Program-made: the position numbers and the translations under genes
Notes under the pieces: model-generated
Seen by the model: only the letters and a program-made list of their open reading frames with translations
What the model was told of the DNA's origin: nothing
The model's database searches: none
From: Portulaca oleracea
Lineage: Eukaryota; Streptophyta; Magnoliopsida; Caryophyllales; Portulacaceae
NCBI GenBank assembly: GCA_029582165.1
Contig: CM055890.1
Coordinates: 1,205,143-1,269,142 of the forward strand
Direction of reading: 5' to 3'
Length of the DNA: 64,000 nucleotides
In this document: positions 35,076-46,281 of the stretch, in pieces
Position numbering within the stretch: position 1 is the first letter of the stretch
Layout: every line of letters starts with the position of its first letter

Positions 35076-35924
35076 TGATGTATAATGGGATCAAAGGAGA
35101 TCACATTACACACGAAAACAGGATCTTTAAAAACCAAGATAAGAATCTTCCTTCTCTAAGTTCTTAAGGATAAAAAACGAATGAATGGATGAATGGGACG
35201 AATGAATGGATGAAAGAAACGTAAGTTTCTTGGATGTTTGGGATGAGATTCGAATGATATTGTGATTGAAACAATGTAGATGCAAAAACAAGATCAAACG
35301 AAACTAGAAAGAAACTCACTAATGATTGAACGAATGATAATGGCTTTGGATTCTTCAATGGTAGGCACACCACTCCAATGGTTCCTCCAATTCTACCTTT
35401 CACCATATAAGGATGCCAACCCTAGAATAGAAGTAGAGATGACGTATTCCTCCCTCAAGAGAACTACAATTCTAGTTTTGAAACTAGAGAGAAAAACAAC
35501 ACATGTGTTTTGATTTGTATTTTATTGATATTGAATATGAAGTAATTACAAGGGCCTCCCAAGGGGTCTATTTATAGTAGAATAGGACCCCTTAGGCATG
35601 CCAATCTAGCTTACATCATCTATTACAATGATTACATCATAAAGAATCAAAATGTACATAGCTAGATTGAAACATTGATAACTTCCTAAATTCTTCTCCA
35701 AACTTCAAGATTCAAATACCATTGGAAAGCTCTTTGAATGATCTTCCTTTGGCTCTAGGATGACTTTCCCAATAGCTTCATGGATCTTGAGATATAGAGC
35801 AAAGTATCGAGTTGCACTTGATGAAGTCATTCGATTTTGAGAGAGATGTGAGTGATTGAAGCTCCTTTTCAATATAAGCTTGTATTTGGTTCCCATGATG
35901 TGTATTTGGGACAAATATACATCA
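35076..35924 (-). repeat. 5' LTR of E1
   Basis: 849 bp, TGATGTATAATGGG to ATATACATCA, matching 13311-14166. The promoter TATAAATA on the minus strand is at 35569-35576. Confidence 0.94.
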
Positions 35925-35929
35925 ATTGA

Positions 35930-36229
35930 AGGTTAAAAGTTTCTGTTCATCAAAGGTATAATTTCTTCTCCCTAATTTCATTGCTCATTCTAGTTCTTCA
36001 TTCATGTTTTTAACTGCTTTCTTAATTTCATGCTTATTTGATTTGATGCTTCTATTGCTTTCTTGATTATTCATGTCTAGGTTATTTTATTTGCTTCTCT
36101 TTACATAATTTATTGCTTTCCGCATTGAGAAAACTCCAAACGCAAACCAATTTCCCAAATCAAGTCTAAACACCCATCCTCGTGGACCGACAACCCTTAC
36201 TAGAAAACCACAAAAACTACAACCGAACA
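35930..36229 (+). repeat. 5' LTR of NA1, right part
   Basis: Continues the LTR interrupted at 13310 and matches 41153-41452. It ends ACCGAACA one base before the tRNA-Asp primer site. Confidence 0.93.
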
Positions 36230-36230
36230 A

Positions 36231-36248
36231 TGGCGTCGTTGCCGGGGA
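36231..36248 (+). promoter_or_regulatory. Primer-binding site of NA1, tRNA-Asp
   Basis: TGGCGTCGTTGCCGGGGA, one mismatch (T for C at the sixth base) to the tRNA-Asp complement seen in E0 and NA2. Confidence 0.9.
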
Positions 36249-36384
36249 TGGCGTTATTTGGTAGATTAGGTTATTGGTTTGTGTGTAAATTGTTTATCGC
36301 TTTCTAGATTCTAGCAAGAAAAATGTAGTGAAAAAAATTAAATATCAAAAAAAAAGAAAAGAAGAAAAAAAAAGAAAAAAAGAG

Positions 36385-38077
36385 ATGGCATGTTTTAGCT
36401 TCCCTCAAAATGAGCAAGAATTATTTTGTGATTTTCGTGATAGATTAAATGATTACCTTGCTTATTGGGCCCCTCATGGTTATATTTATTCTAATTGGGA
36501 AGTGTTAGTTGTTACTAATGAGGGATTGAACTTTGAGACCCGTTCTCTTCTAAATTAATTTGATTTCAATGTTGAAAATGAGTATTGGGCTTGGGAATGA
36601 TTTGATTGGTTGTATACAGATACTCGCCAATTTAGGGAGACTCTTTATTCATCGAGATCTTGGTTTGGTAATCCATGTGCTCTTCATGCTCTAATTGCAC
36701 TATGAGAAACGTTATGTGAAAAACTCTTATGATCTTTCTCAATGTGATGTTGTTGAGTCTCGTCATTTGTGTGTGCATTGTGAATCTTCTTCCCATGCTT
36801 CCGAATCTTGTATGGACATTAGACTAGATAAAATTCGTGCTGAAATAGATGGTTTACAAGATTGTATGAATAAATGCATGCAAGAAGCTGAACACATATT
36901 TAAAACTGGGTTAGAAACTTTTCTTTCACAAATAGTTGATTCGAATGTTGAAATAGGTCATTGATCGTCCTTGAGTCCTGAAATGCATGATGATTCTTCT
37001 ATGTATGATTATGATTAAGATGATGAATACTGTAATGGACATAGTTTTGTATGGAGGATTAGCGATTCCTTAGCTCTAGCCCCTCCTAGTGAGCATGAGG
37101 AACATGATGATTTTGTGTGTGATGATGTAGAAATTGATGAAAACATGCTAGATGATGAACCATTGTCCATGTCGTTGTGTGAAGAGAAGGTTGAGTTTAT
37201 TGAATGCCATGATGCTTGTGATGCAATTGAGTATGATCTTGCTGAGAGTGAAATTGAATCTTTTGTGATTGAAAATGTGCTTGATACCGAATTGTTCACT
37301 TTCATTGAGGATCATTGCATTAGTGAGGCATTAGCTACCCTTGTACGTGAGTCTATTGATGTGCATTCTTGTGATGATGAGCATAATTCTTTGGGGATTG
37401 ATCATGATTGTTTGAACTTGGTTGTTGACAATGATGTTTTTGATGATGACATGCTTTATGAGTCATTCACTATGAGTTATGACCCGGAGCTTTCCACTTT
37501 CACTTTTGATGTTGTTTTGAATGATGCACCTTTGTCTTTTGATGTTGATAGTTCTTCTTGTGAATTTGATATTGATGAAGATTAAGTTGTGCCTGTGTGT
37601 GATGTTGGGAGTGTTATGATGTGGTCTAACCCTGCTTTTTCCTTATCACCCATTGATGATTATGATTATTATTTGGATGAACGTTGTGATTTGGAATCTG
37701 TGTTTGATGAAAATTGCATGGATATTGAGTTTGAACCATTGTGGGCATCCAAGTATTCGCATGGGCATGTTCAAGATTGTGTTGTATTGTCCCCTCCTGT
37801 TGATTTGCATACCCAATTTCCATTTCCGAGTCAATGGGTGGATCCATTTGTCATGTCTCATTTCACTATGTCTAGGAAAGTCTTGTACATTCCTGCAGTT
37901 TGTTCTTTCTATGACTTTTCTAAGGCATTTGATAAACTGTGAAGAGCACTAATGTTTGTTTATGTGCCATTGCGAGTGTGCTCTTACCTACACCATTCTG
38001 AGATGCATGAAAGGATGCATGATTTGTTACTCCGGGCGTTGAATGGTTCTGACTTGGTGCCCGATATCGTGAGGTGA
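36385..38077 (+). pseudogene. Uncharacterised gag-like protein of NA1, decayed
   Basis: Homologous to the NA2 gene at 54225-55373. It starts MACFSFPQNEQELF after an A-rich leader. The N-terminal domain runs, through two stops (36556-36558, 36598-36600), over ETRSLL, WLYTDTRQFRE and WFGNPCALHA. A shift of frame near 36700 leads to the CX2CX4HX4C knuckle CVHCESSSHASESC. After a stop at 36962-36964 come a very acidic Asp/Glu/Ser-rich middle (to 37585, stop) and a tail with YDFSKAFDKL, a TGA (37940-37942), then LLLRALNGSDL, ending at 38077. The knuckle suggests RNA binding as in Gag. The acidic and tail domains match nothing I recognise. Single insertion-deletion and nonsense lesions show it was one protein of about 560 residues. 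Confidence 0.75.
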
Positions 38078-38227
38078 GAAGGAATGAGCTTATTGATAAG
38101 AATCCTTCTAGGTAATATCCTTCCTCACCTATCTTGTACAGTTAGTGAGTAGTCCTTCTTTTCTTCTTTTATTTTCTTTTGTGTGTGTGTCTTTTTCTTT
38201 TATTTTGGGGTGCTTGCTTACCTACTT

Positions 38228-38280
38228 CTGTTTCCTTTGAGGACACGGCAACCTCTTTGTGTGGGAGTGGGGGGGTAGTG
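38228..38280 (+). promoter_or_regulatory. Internal polypurine-like tract of NA1
   Basis: TTTGAGGACAC, spacer, CTTTGTGTGGGAGTGGGGGGG, about 150 bp after the gene. The same order (TTGAGGACA then CTTTGTGT then G-rich purines) is found after the ORF of element B (61063-61105). It could be a second plus-strand start or a relic of an older boundary. Confidence 0.5.
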
Positions 38281-40005
38281 TGCATTCCAGTCTTTAGAAT
38301 CCAAGAAAAGAAAAAAAAAGTGAGAGTTGTTTTGTAAATATTTTAGTTTGTTTTCTTAGTTCTTTAGTCCTTAGTGTCTTGTATAGTTTGTTTTTCTTTT
38401 TGATCTTGCATGTGAACCATCACACATAATATGTTGTTCTTGTTTATCCTTAACCTATTGTGTGATGTTCTTTGGATTGTGGATTGGTGATGTTTTATTG
38501 AAGATCTTGAGTTAACCTCTTCCGCCCTCTCTTTCAGAGTGTATATCTTGATCCATGTTGCATGCTCCATTTTCCTTTTTGGGTGGCGAACCCCTTGATT
38601 GTAAATGTTGGGATATCTTGTTGTTGGAGTCGTGTGGGCTCGGGTCGCCACCGCTTTTTATGTGATAAGTGTTTTGTATATATGTTTTTCTTGGTTTTCT
38701 ACCTTACTTGTGACACCCTTCTCATGATGGAGACATTGTGATGTTTTGTGTTAGAGTAGGGGAGATATTTCCATTTGTCATGGGTAGGGCACCTAGTTTT
38801 TGAGTCTTTTGTTTTTGTTTTTTGTAGTTTGTGTCTAAAAGTTTGAAAACATTTGTGTAACAAGGAGAAAAAAAGGGAGTGGAAAACCTTAAAAGTTTTT
38901 GTTTTTCGTTTTGTTTTGTTTTTGCTTCGTTTCTTGGATAGTGTTGTCAAAATTAGGAAGCCGTTCTTAATCTTCTTTGAAAGAAACCGGTTTGAGCATT
39001 TTCGACCCTACCTTGGGCGATTGTCATGACTTATTTATTTAGATTCCCTTCATTGAGTGTCTAGCGAGGTCCCTGATTCCTTTCACGTTCTGGTTGAAAC
39101 TGGGAGACTCTGGGTACTCATTTTCGAGCTTGTTTTCTAAGAAAAGAAGGAAAAGAAAACAAAACAAAAAGAGAAGTCAATTCTCAAATAAATGAATTAA
39201 TTGGGGCGTGTTGGTCAAACGACATTAACCAGCATAAAGTTAGCGACCTACATGGGACCGGTATTAGTGGTACGACGCTATTATCCCTTAAACCTCCTTC
39301 TATATCGTTCGCGACGAAGAGGTGTATGGAAAAGCCTGTGTTGGCTGGGTAAACCCCATTATGGGTCGTTCAACTCCCAAAAATCTAATGCCGACCTTTA
39401 AACTAAATTGAAAATGTTGGGAAACTCAACCAAAAAAGAAAGTTAAGTGTTAATAAAGTGAGGAGCCTTTCATTGCATCACCTGCGGCCCTCACCAAGCC
39501 TAGGGCGACCAAATGCGGGGGAGGGCACCTCTTTGCGTTTCTTGTTCGTTTTGTTTTTAAGCTCGGGTGTGAGTCTTTGGGGTCGATCGGAATCAGTTAG
39601 AACCCACTAGCACTTGCGCACATGGGATTTAGCGTTACATGAGGTGTAGGGGATCGAAAACCTCTAAGATTGATATTTGCCTGAGTTAGGTGTTTGGAGA
39701 TGCTCATAACGATTCCTTTTGGAGGATTAGTAGCGTTTTCTTAATTGTGATAGCATGATTCTTGAAACAAGCAAGTTTTTTCTTTTCTTTCTTTTCAAAC
39801 TCATTTTGTTTTTCACTTTCCCTCTCTCCTTTTCTTGGGCTTTTGTGGGCATAGTTGCTATAAACCCTCACGAGACCTACCTCGTCCACTCGGGCTGCCG
39901 GGGGGTTTAATGGGCTTGATGCATGTGCTAAATGCATCCGCGATTCCTGCGAAAGTGAGTTAGGGTTTTTTAGTTTCTTTTTCGAGTCCTTTTCTTTGTT
40001 TTTAG
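38281..40005. other. NA1 3' non-coding spacer
   Basis: 1.7 kb with no credible ORF between the gene and the 3' LTR. Composed of G/T-rich and poly-pyrimidine stretches; the Athila-type spacers of NA2 and B occupy the same position. Confidence 0.6.
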
Positions 40006-40024
40006 TTTGCTCGGGGCGAGCAAA
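40006..40024 (+). other. Stem-loop upstream of NA1 3' LTR
   Basis: TTTGCTCG - GGG - CGAGCAAA, a perfect 8-bp stem, ending 17 bases before the LTR (40042). Elements NA2 and B have CTTGCTTG - GGGA - CAAGCAAG at the same place. Confidence 0.8.
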
Positions 40025-40041
40025 CCCTTGTGTTGGAGTGT

Positions 40042-40890
40042 TGTTCGGTCTCGTTCCGAGCCGAATTTTATCTCTTTTATAGGGTGTTTGTGTTTATTTT
40101 AGCCCTTGTATATATATTAGATATAGTGATTTTGTGTTTTGTAGGAAAATAAGAAGTTAGATGAAGTTTGGGCTTAATTAAGGGTTTTTAGGGAATCCCA
40201 AGCGATTTGCCGAGTAAAACCAAGTCAACCCGAGCCGAGACCCGAGACGAAACTGACACGGAAGTCCATTTCCATTTTCTTGCGCAAAACAGGGCAATCT
40301 GGGCAGTTAAAGGTCGTGCCCGAGTCAGAGGAAGTCGCACCCGTGACTGCTGACTGCCGCGCCAAAACAACAGTTCAAGGAATGGAACAGCTAGAGGTCG
40401 CGCCCGCGACATGATGCTGGGAGAAGGATGTGCCTCGGACAGACGGATGACTCGCTCAAGTCAAGCGCTGACTCGCCCGAGTCAGTACTAGGTCGCGCCC
40501 GCGACCGACGGAGTAACGCCCGCGACGGTTGAAGAATGAATGGCAGATGGCGATGGGCAGAACCCTGACTCGCCCGCGACGCTGGTCACTCGCCCGAGTC
40601 ACTGTCGGAGCTGCAGAAATGCTGTGCGCCTCTGCTGCGTTTCTTTTAGGGTTTTGGGGGTCGTTTTCCTCCTTCTATAAATACCCAATTGTAATTCAGA
40701 CTCTTGATCTTAGTTCTTAGCTTTAATCTTTAGCTTAGCTTTTATTTAAGTTTTAGGAGTAGGATTAGAGCAGATTGAATTGCTTTCTTTAATTGTTCTT
40801 CAAGTTTTCTCCATTGTTCTTCAAATTTTCTTCAAGTTTTCTTGCAATTGGTATGTAACTCTTCTTTTAAGCATTCTCATTGAAGTTTTA

Positions 40891-40956
<66 letters not shown>

Positions 40957-41452
40957 CACTCTCTCTCTCTCTCATTTCAATTGCCATTGATGTTTGATTT
41001 CAAAAGCTTTCTAGGGTTAGCCACCACAAATCCACTTTTAGTGAGGAGGAGGGTCAAGGGTAACCAATTCTACTTCTAGTGAGAATTAGGGGATCCTTGG
41101 TAATCCAATTCATGATTTCTTGTTTGTTCGGGGAAATCCAAGTGTAGATTGAAGGTTAGAAGTTTGTGTTCATCAAAGGTGTAATTTCTTCTCCCTAATT
41201 TCATTGCTCATTCTAGTTCTTCATTCATGTTTTTAATTGCTTTCTTAACTTCATGCTTATTTGATTTGATGCTTCTATTGCTTTCTTGATTATTTATGTC
41301 TAGTTTAGTTTATTTGCTTCCCTTTACATAATTTATTGCTTTCCGCATTGAGAAAACTCCAAACGCAAACCGATTTCCCAAATCAAGCCTAAACACCCAT
41401 CCTCGTGGACCGACAACGCTTACTAGAAAACCACAAAAACTACAACCGAACA
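40042..41452 (+). repeat. 3' LTR of NA1
   Basis: 1411 bp, TGTTCGGT to ACCGAACA, intact. GC-rich inverted repeats at about 40313-40610 (for example GTCGCG-CC-CGCGAC at 40397-40410), TATAAATA at 40676-40683, and a (CT)n run at about 40895-40973. It lacks about two dozen bases present in the 5' LTR between two GTCGCGCCC repeats. Confidence 0.94.
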
Positions 41453-41483
41453 GGCAGCTACTCCAAACCCGGGTTTTTATACA

Positions 41484-41761
41484 TGATAACTATCAACTCA
41501 TGAGGCCATAACACTGATTGGAAACTGTAAATAATGGTAATTCAGTAGACATAAACTAAGAGAGAATGGAGAGATAATGAACAACAATGTGCTAATGCCT
41601 TGCTGTGTCATTCAATATGTGAAAACGAAGGATATTAAGAGTACCTATAGAAACACAAAGCTACAACAAGAAAAAGAAAATAAAGAGACCTAAAGAAAGA
41701 AAGATCAAGAATCCTAAAGAAAGACTAATAACTAACATAACTAACTGGAGGTCCTCTAACA
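41484..41761 (-). repeat. Probable 3' LTR of the copia element
   Basis: On the minus strand from TGTTAGAGGACCTCC (41761), directly after the polypurine tract, to ATCA (41484). About 278 bp; the far end is inferred from a TG/CA rule only. Confidence 0.55.
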
Positions 41762-41768
41762 CTCCCCC

Positions 41769-43075
41769 TTAAATTGGAGGTGGATGAACACCCAATTTAT
41801 ACAGTAGTGAGTGATGTTGTGTGTCAGGGAGGGGCTTTGTGAGAATATTAGCCAATTGAGACCTTGTGGGAGTATGTTGTAATGTGATCAAGCCATCAGC
41901 AAACTTCTGCCAAATGTAATGACAATCTATCTCGATATGTTTGGTCCTCTCATGAAAAACCAATTCCTTGCAATATATATTGCTGCTTGATTGTCACATT
42001 TCACAGGGACAGGAGTAATAGATTTAACTTGAAGTTCTTTGAACAGACGATTCAACCATTGACTAATCTACGAAGACTCTTATATTCTGCTTCTACAGAT
42101 GACAAAGAAATAATTGGTTGTTTCTTAGATTTCCAAGAAACCAATGTATTGCCACGAAAAACAAGGAAGCCACTAATAGATCTTCGAGAGTGCTTGCAGG
42201 CACCCCAATCTGAGTCATTGTAGGCCCTGAGTGTGAAGTCGTCATCCTTATGGATTAGTATGCCTAAATCAGGATGGCCCTTCAAGTATCTCAAAACATG
42301 AATTGCTACCTTCCAATGCAAGTCTGTAGGTTCTTTGAGGTACTGACTCAGATGTTGGATTGTGAAGGCTAAGTTAGGTCTGGTGTTGACCAAGAAATTA
42401 AGCTTCTCAATCAGTCTTCTGTAGCTACTAAGATCTTCCAGGGGTGTACCTGAATCTGGAAACAACCTAACATTAATATCCATGGGACAAATGACAGATT
42501 TTGATGAATCAATTAAAAACTCTTGAAGTAATTCCTTGACAAATTTCTTTTGTGAGAGAATAAATCACTGTAAGGTGTGTATGATTTCAAGACGAAGGAA
42601 AAAATGAGCATTTCCAAGATCCTTAATTTTGAAAGCTATGTCAAGATGTTTCTTCAAATTGGATATCTCCTCATGGTCACTTCCTATTATTAGGATGTCA
42701 TCTACATATACTGCAAGATAGACAGACTTATCAGTATCTTTTCTATAAAACAGTGAATAATCATTATCAGAGTGTTGGTATCCTCGTTGATATAGAACCT
42801 TAGTCAATTTGTCATACCACTGCCTAGATGCCTATTTTAGGCCATAAATAGATTTCTTTAGTTTACACACGCCATTAGGTATGTCAGTGCAGACTCCCTT
42901 AGGTACTTTCATATAGATTTCTTCATGCAAATATCCATGGAGAAATGCATTGTTAACATTTAGCTGTTGTAGGCACCAATTTTTCTTGACATCCACAGCC
43001 AATAGAGCTCTTGTAGTTATCATTTTGACAACTGGGAAAATGTCTCACTATAATCTATTCCTGTATGTTGTGTGG
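41769..43075 (-). pseudogene. pol: Copia RT 3' part and RNase H
   Basis: From the E5 insertion leftward: [13 protein letters not shown], a one-base loss, then [34 protein letters not shown], a stop at about 42835, FYRKDTDKSVYLAVYVDD (catalytic YVDD intact), a stop near 42565, then RNase H: SYRRLIEKLNFLVNTRPNLA, a YNDSDWGACKHSRRSISG motif, SLSSVEAEYKSL and the C-terminal TPTRSQLANILTKPL. Domain order RT then RNase H, with integrase upstream, is diagnostic of Ty1/copia. At least three lesions; inactive. Confidence 0.9.
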
Positions 43076-43558
43076 TGATGTATTACCAGATCAAGAAAGA
43101 ACCTTAATCCAATAATACATGAAACATCACGTGTAACAAAACAGAGAAGTGGGATGGTTCACGAGATTAGGGTGGAAAAGAGGGGAGTAATTCTCTTGAA
43201 AAGGGGACTTGTAGAGGTTATTTTTCCGTGAGGGCTTTTGTAGTTTCAAGATTCAAGAGAGAGTGAATCTTGAACAGGAAAAAGAAGAAAGGATGAATGA
43301 TTCTTGGGTGGAAATATGGAGGGGGGTTGACGTGAATTTGGAGGGGGAGAGAGGAGGTTGGAGTGTGGTATGGGAGAGAGGAGAGAGGAGAGAGGGATGA
43401 AGTTTGTTGGAGGAGAGAGAGAGTTTGTTAGAAAGGTTGTTATGGAGAGAGAAAAAGAGAGAAGGTGATTTTGTGAGAGGAGGGAGTGGGACGTTTGAAG
43501 GGAAAAGGAAAAGAGGGGGGTGACGTTTGAATGGAGGGATAAAAGCTAGGGTATTGGT
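43076..43558 (-). repeat. Partial LTR at the 3' end of the E5 array
   Basis: Matches the first about 480 bp of 44830-46281 and 48781-50216. The upstream (U3) portion and polypurine tract are missing, and the sequence passes straight into gag at about 43559. Contains a GA-rich stretch (43340-43480). Confidence 0.88.
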
Positions 43559-44575
43559 CTCTTGTTTGGAATTCTAGCAGAGTGATTGCTCTCTTGTTTG
43601 GACATTCCGAAGCAATACGACCGAGCCCTTGACACCTAAAGCACCTTTTCTTGTCCGTGGGTGGAGCTGGAACAGACTTGGCGTGATTTGAGGCGTAGGG
43701 TAGGACGTTTTTGTGGCGGACGGATGGGAATGGGTTTGACTTTTTTATGGAGTGTAAGGTTGAGGCGAATAGTGAGTTCTTTGGGAACTAGGGTTCCTGC
43801 TAAGTGTCTCCTTGCCTCTTCTTTTCTTTTGCTGTTACACTTTGTTAGCCAAAGTACTCAATTCATCAAGAGTTTCATAAGGTTGAAGTTCCACCACATA
43901 CCTTATGTTTTCGTTCGAACCAGCAAGATACCTCACAAGAGTTTGAGGTTCATCTTCTTTCAGATCACACCTCCAGAGTAGGTGTTCGAACTCTTTAGTA
44001 TACTCTTCAACAGATTTCGACACCTGGGATAATTGATGCAGTTTGAAGTAGTTATCCATGAAATAACTTACTCGAAGAAACTTGGAGTGGAGTTTCTTCT
44101 TCATCTTTTCCCAAGAACGGATCTTTTCTTTCCCGGCATGCTGTCTCTTTTTCTGTAAGTTAGTCCACTAGATGCTAGCATGCTTTCGCAGTTTAAGAGC
44201 AATATACTTGACTTTCTTATCATCAGCAACATCTTTCAAATCAAAGACTCGTTCGACAGTTTGAATCCAATCAAGAAAGATTTCAGGATCAAGATTACCG
44301 TCGAATTCAGGGATGTCAACTTTGAAGTCATGTCTTTCTTCCCGTGGAGGACACCTAGGCTGACGTGACCTCCGGCTTGAGCTAGTAGAGTGCTCAGTTT
44401 CGCTGGGAGTGTTGGGGACGACCTCTTCTTCTTCAGGCTCCCGCGGTGTTGTGAACTGTATATTCATGTATCGCTTCAGTTGATCAGAAAGATAAGCTAT
44501 CCTTCCTTCCAGTTCAGCCTTTTCATGCTTCCATTGCTCAGTAGGATCTTCAACTTCGTTGCTTCTAGATGCCAT
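43559..44575 (-). pseudogene. gag: E5 Gag, left copy
   Basis: Starts MASRSNEVEDPTEQW (44575). LEGRIAYLSDQLKRYMN, charged linker, HDFKVDIPEFDGNLDPE, FLDWIQTVERVFDLKDV, KLRKHASI, then TAG in place of Trp, then the same frame: KKKLHSKFLRVSYFMDNYFK, SVEEYTKEFEHLLWRC. The CCHC knuckle (CFRCQGLGRIASEC, one His changed to Arg) lies about 43604-43645. The sequence joins the truncated LTR at 43559. The nonsense codon is identical to that of the right copy. Confidence 0.88.
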
Positions 44576-44813
44576 GGTAGGGGTTTTGGATCGTTCAGAG
44601 TGACGTTGGGTAAGGAGGGGTAATGTGTTTAGGCTGTTTGTGGAGTTTAGGGTTGCAGGTTGGTACTGAAGGTTTGAAGGTTATGTGTTTGGGCTTGCAA
44701 GTTTAAGCTTTGGACTTGCAGGTCACGATTCTAGACTTGCAGGTTAAGCTTTAGACTTGCAGGTTAAGTTATTGGAATCAAAGGTTAGGTGTTTGGTTTA
44801 CACTCAACCTAGA

Positions 44814-44825
44814 GCTCTGATACCA
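44814..44825 (-). promoter_or_regulatory. Primer-binding site, E5 left internal
   Basis: GCTCTGATACCA on the plus strand (tRNA-Met type), 4 bases before the LTR at 44830. Confidence 0.92.
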
Positions 44826-44829
44826 CTTT

Positions 44830-46281
44830 TGATGTATTACCGGATCAAGAAAGAACCTTAATCCAATAATACATGCAACATCACGTGTAACCAAACAGAG
44901 AAGTGGGATGGTTCACGAGATTAGGGTGGAAAAGAGGGGAGTAATTCTTGTGAAAAGGGGACCTGTGGAGGTTATTTTACCGTAAGGGCTTTTATAGTTT
45001 CAATATTCAAGAGAGAGTGAATCTTGAATAGGAAAAAAGAGAAAGGATGAATGATTCTTGGGTGGAAATATGGAGGGGGGTTAACGTGAATTTGGAGGGG
45101 GAGAGAGGAGGTTGGCGTGTGGTATGGGAGAGAGGAGAGAGGGATGAAGTTTGTTGGAGGAGAGTGAGAGTTTGTTGGAAAGGTTGTTATGGAGAGAGAA
45201 AAAGAGAGAAGGTGATTTTGTGAGAGGAGGGAGTGGGACGTTTGAAGGGAAAAGGAAAAGAGGGGGGTGACGTTTGAATGGAGGGATAAAAGGTAGGGTA
45301 TTTGTTGTGACTCAACTGTATTGACAGAAAGCTCACAATGTAATTACCTTAACTGTATTGACAGATGGGTAAGAACGGATAGAACTAGGTTTCTAACTTG
45401 AATCCACAAGATAGACAACCTAGGGCTAACTTGATCTAGACCGCAACCTAGGATCAAGCTCTTCCTAACCACTTGGGTGCCATGCCAAGATACAATAGAA
45501 GAAAAGGGTTGAGAGTTTATCCAAACACTCGGGGGAAAGCTAAAAGCTTAATTGTATTCATAATTCAAAAGGTGATGTTTGCCTTGAGAGGCTACAATCC
45601 TATTTATACTAGGAGAGTCCTTAAGGGACTAGGACTCCTACTTGGCGTGTAATACAAGTAGAATTCCCCTATCTAGACGCCATCCTACTACTACTCTCCC
45701 TTGGATTAGAATTCTTATCCTGGGGTGAGTTTGTTACAACTACCCTTATCCTAGTTGGTTTGGCTCTCCTAATCCAATTTGGATTAGTTACAAAATAGCC
45801 AAATCTTTCTAGGATTCTTTAAAAGTGATGCCTCGTCCTACTAAACCACACGAAATAATAAACCTAGGATGATCAAGTTTATAAATCACTTGTCATCTTA
45901 CATTATTCTAAAATAATTAAAACACACCAAAACTATTAAAAACTATAATTAAATAAATTACATCCAAAATCAAGATAATAAAATTTGGCTTGAGTTCTTG
46001 AAGTTGGACGTGTGACACACTTGGGCTTGGCGTGATATTGAGCCCAACTCTAGGATGTTTGAACATCCTCTTGAAATAATAAGCACACCATGTGAATGGG
46101 CCTTTGCAACTCAACTTTGTATCCTCCTTCTTTAATCCATCTTTTATAAATGACCCGAACCTCCCTTGTTGGGCCTGTGTTGGACGAAGTCCTTTGATGA
46201 AGGACCTTATCTTGATACTTATATTTTAATTGGGCCTTATTAGTTGGGTTTAGAGCAGTAGAGGTAGGCTGATTTCCATCA
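44830..46281 (-). repeat. Middle LTR of the E5 array
   Basis: 1452 bp, TGATGTATTACC to TTCCATCA. TATAAATA on the minus strand at 45601-45608. It acts as 5' LTR for the left internal region and 3' LTR for the right one (polypurine tract from 46282). Confidence 0.93.

Larger units (their letters stand above)
13311..35924 (-). mobile_element. Ty3/gypsy element E1, interrupted by E2 and E3
   Basis: LTRs at 13311-14166 (3' on the minus strand) and 35076-35924 (5'). Ends are TGATGTAT and ATACATCA, and a perfect 5-bp duplication ATTGA flanks it (13306-13310, 35925-35929). The tRNA-Met primer site is at 35060-35071. Removing E2 and E3 leaves about 6.2 kb, close to the 6.3 kb of its intact relative E2. 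Coding pieces in minus-strand order: gag 34846-34412, rest of gag and protease and RT start 24338-22513, rest of RT, RNase H and integrase 16207-14167. Several stops and frameshifts; inactive. Confidence 0.95.
12197..41452 (+). mobile_element. Non-autonomous Athila-like element NA1, split by nested insertions
   Basis: 5' LTR 12197-13310 plus 35930-36229 (1414 bp when the nest is ignored), tRNA-Asp primer site 36231-36248, internal region to 40041, 3' LTR 40042-41452 (1411 bp). The LTRs start TGTTCGGT and end ACCGAACA, a terminal inverted repeat. Flanking bases are GGTAG (12192-12196) and GGCAG (41453-41457), a likely 5-bp duplication with one later change. The internal region carries one decayed gag-like gene and no pol, so it depended on another element's enzymes. 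The 22.6-kb insertion in the 5' LTR is younger. Confidence 0.9.

Noticed and set aside
41484..41761. Copia LTR as part of NA1
   Set aside because: It lies beyond the NA1 terminal ACCGAACA and next to a copia polypurine tract in the opposite orientation.
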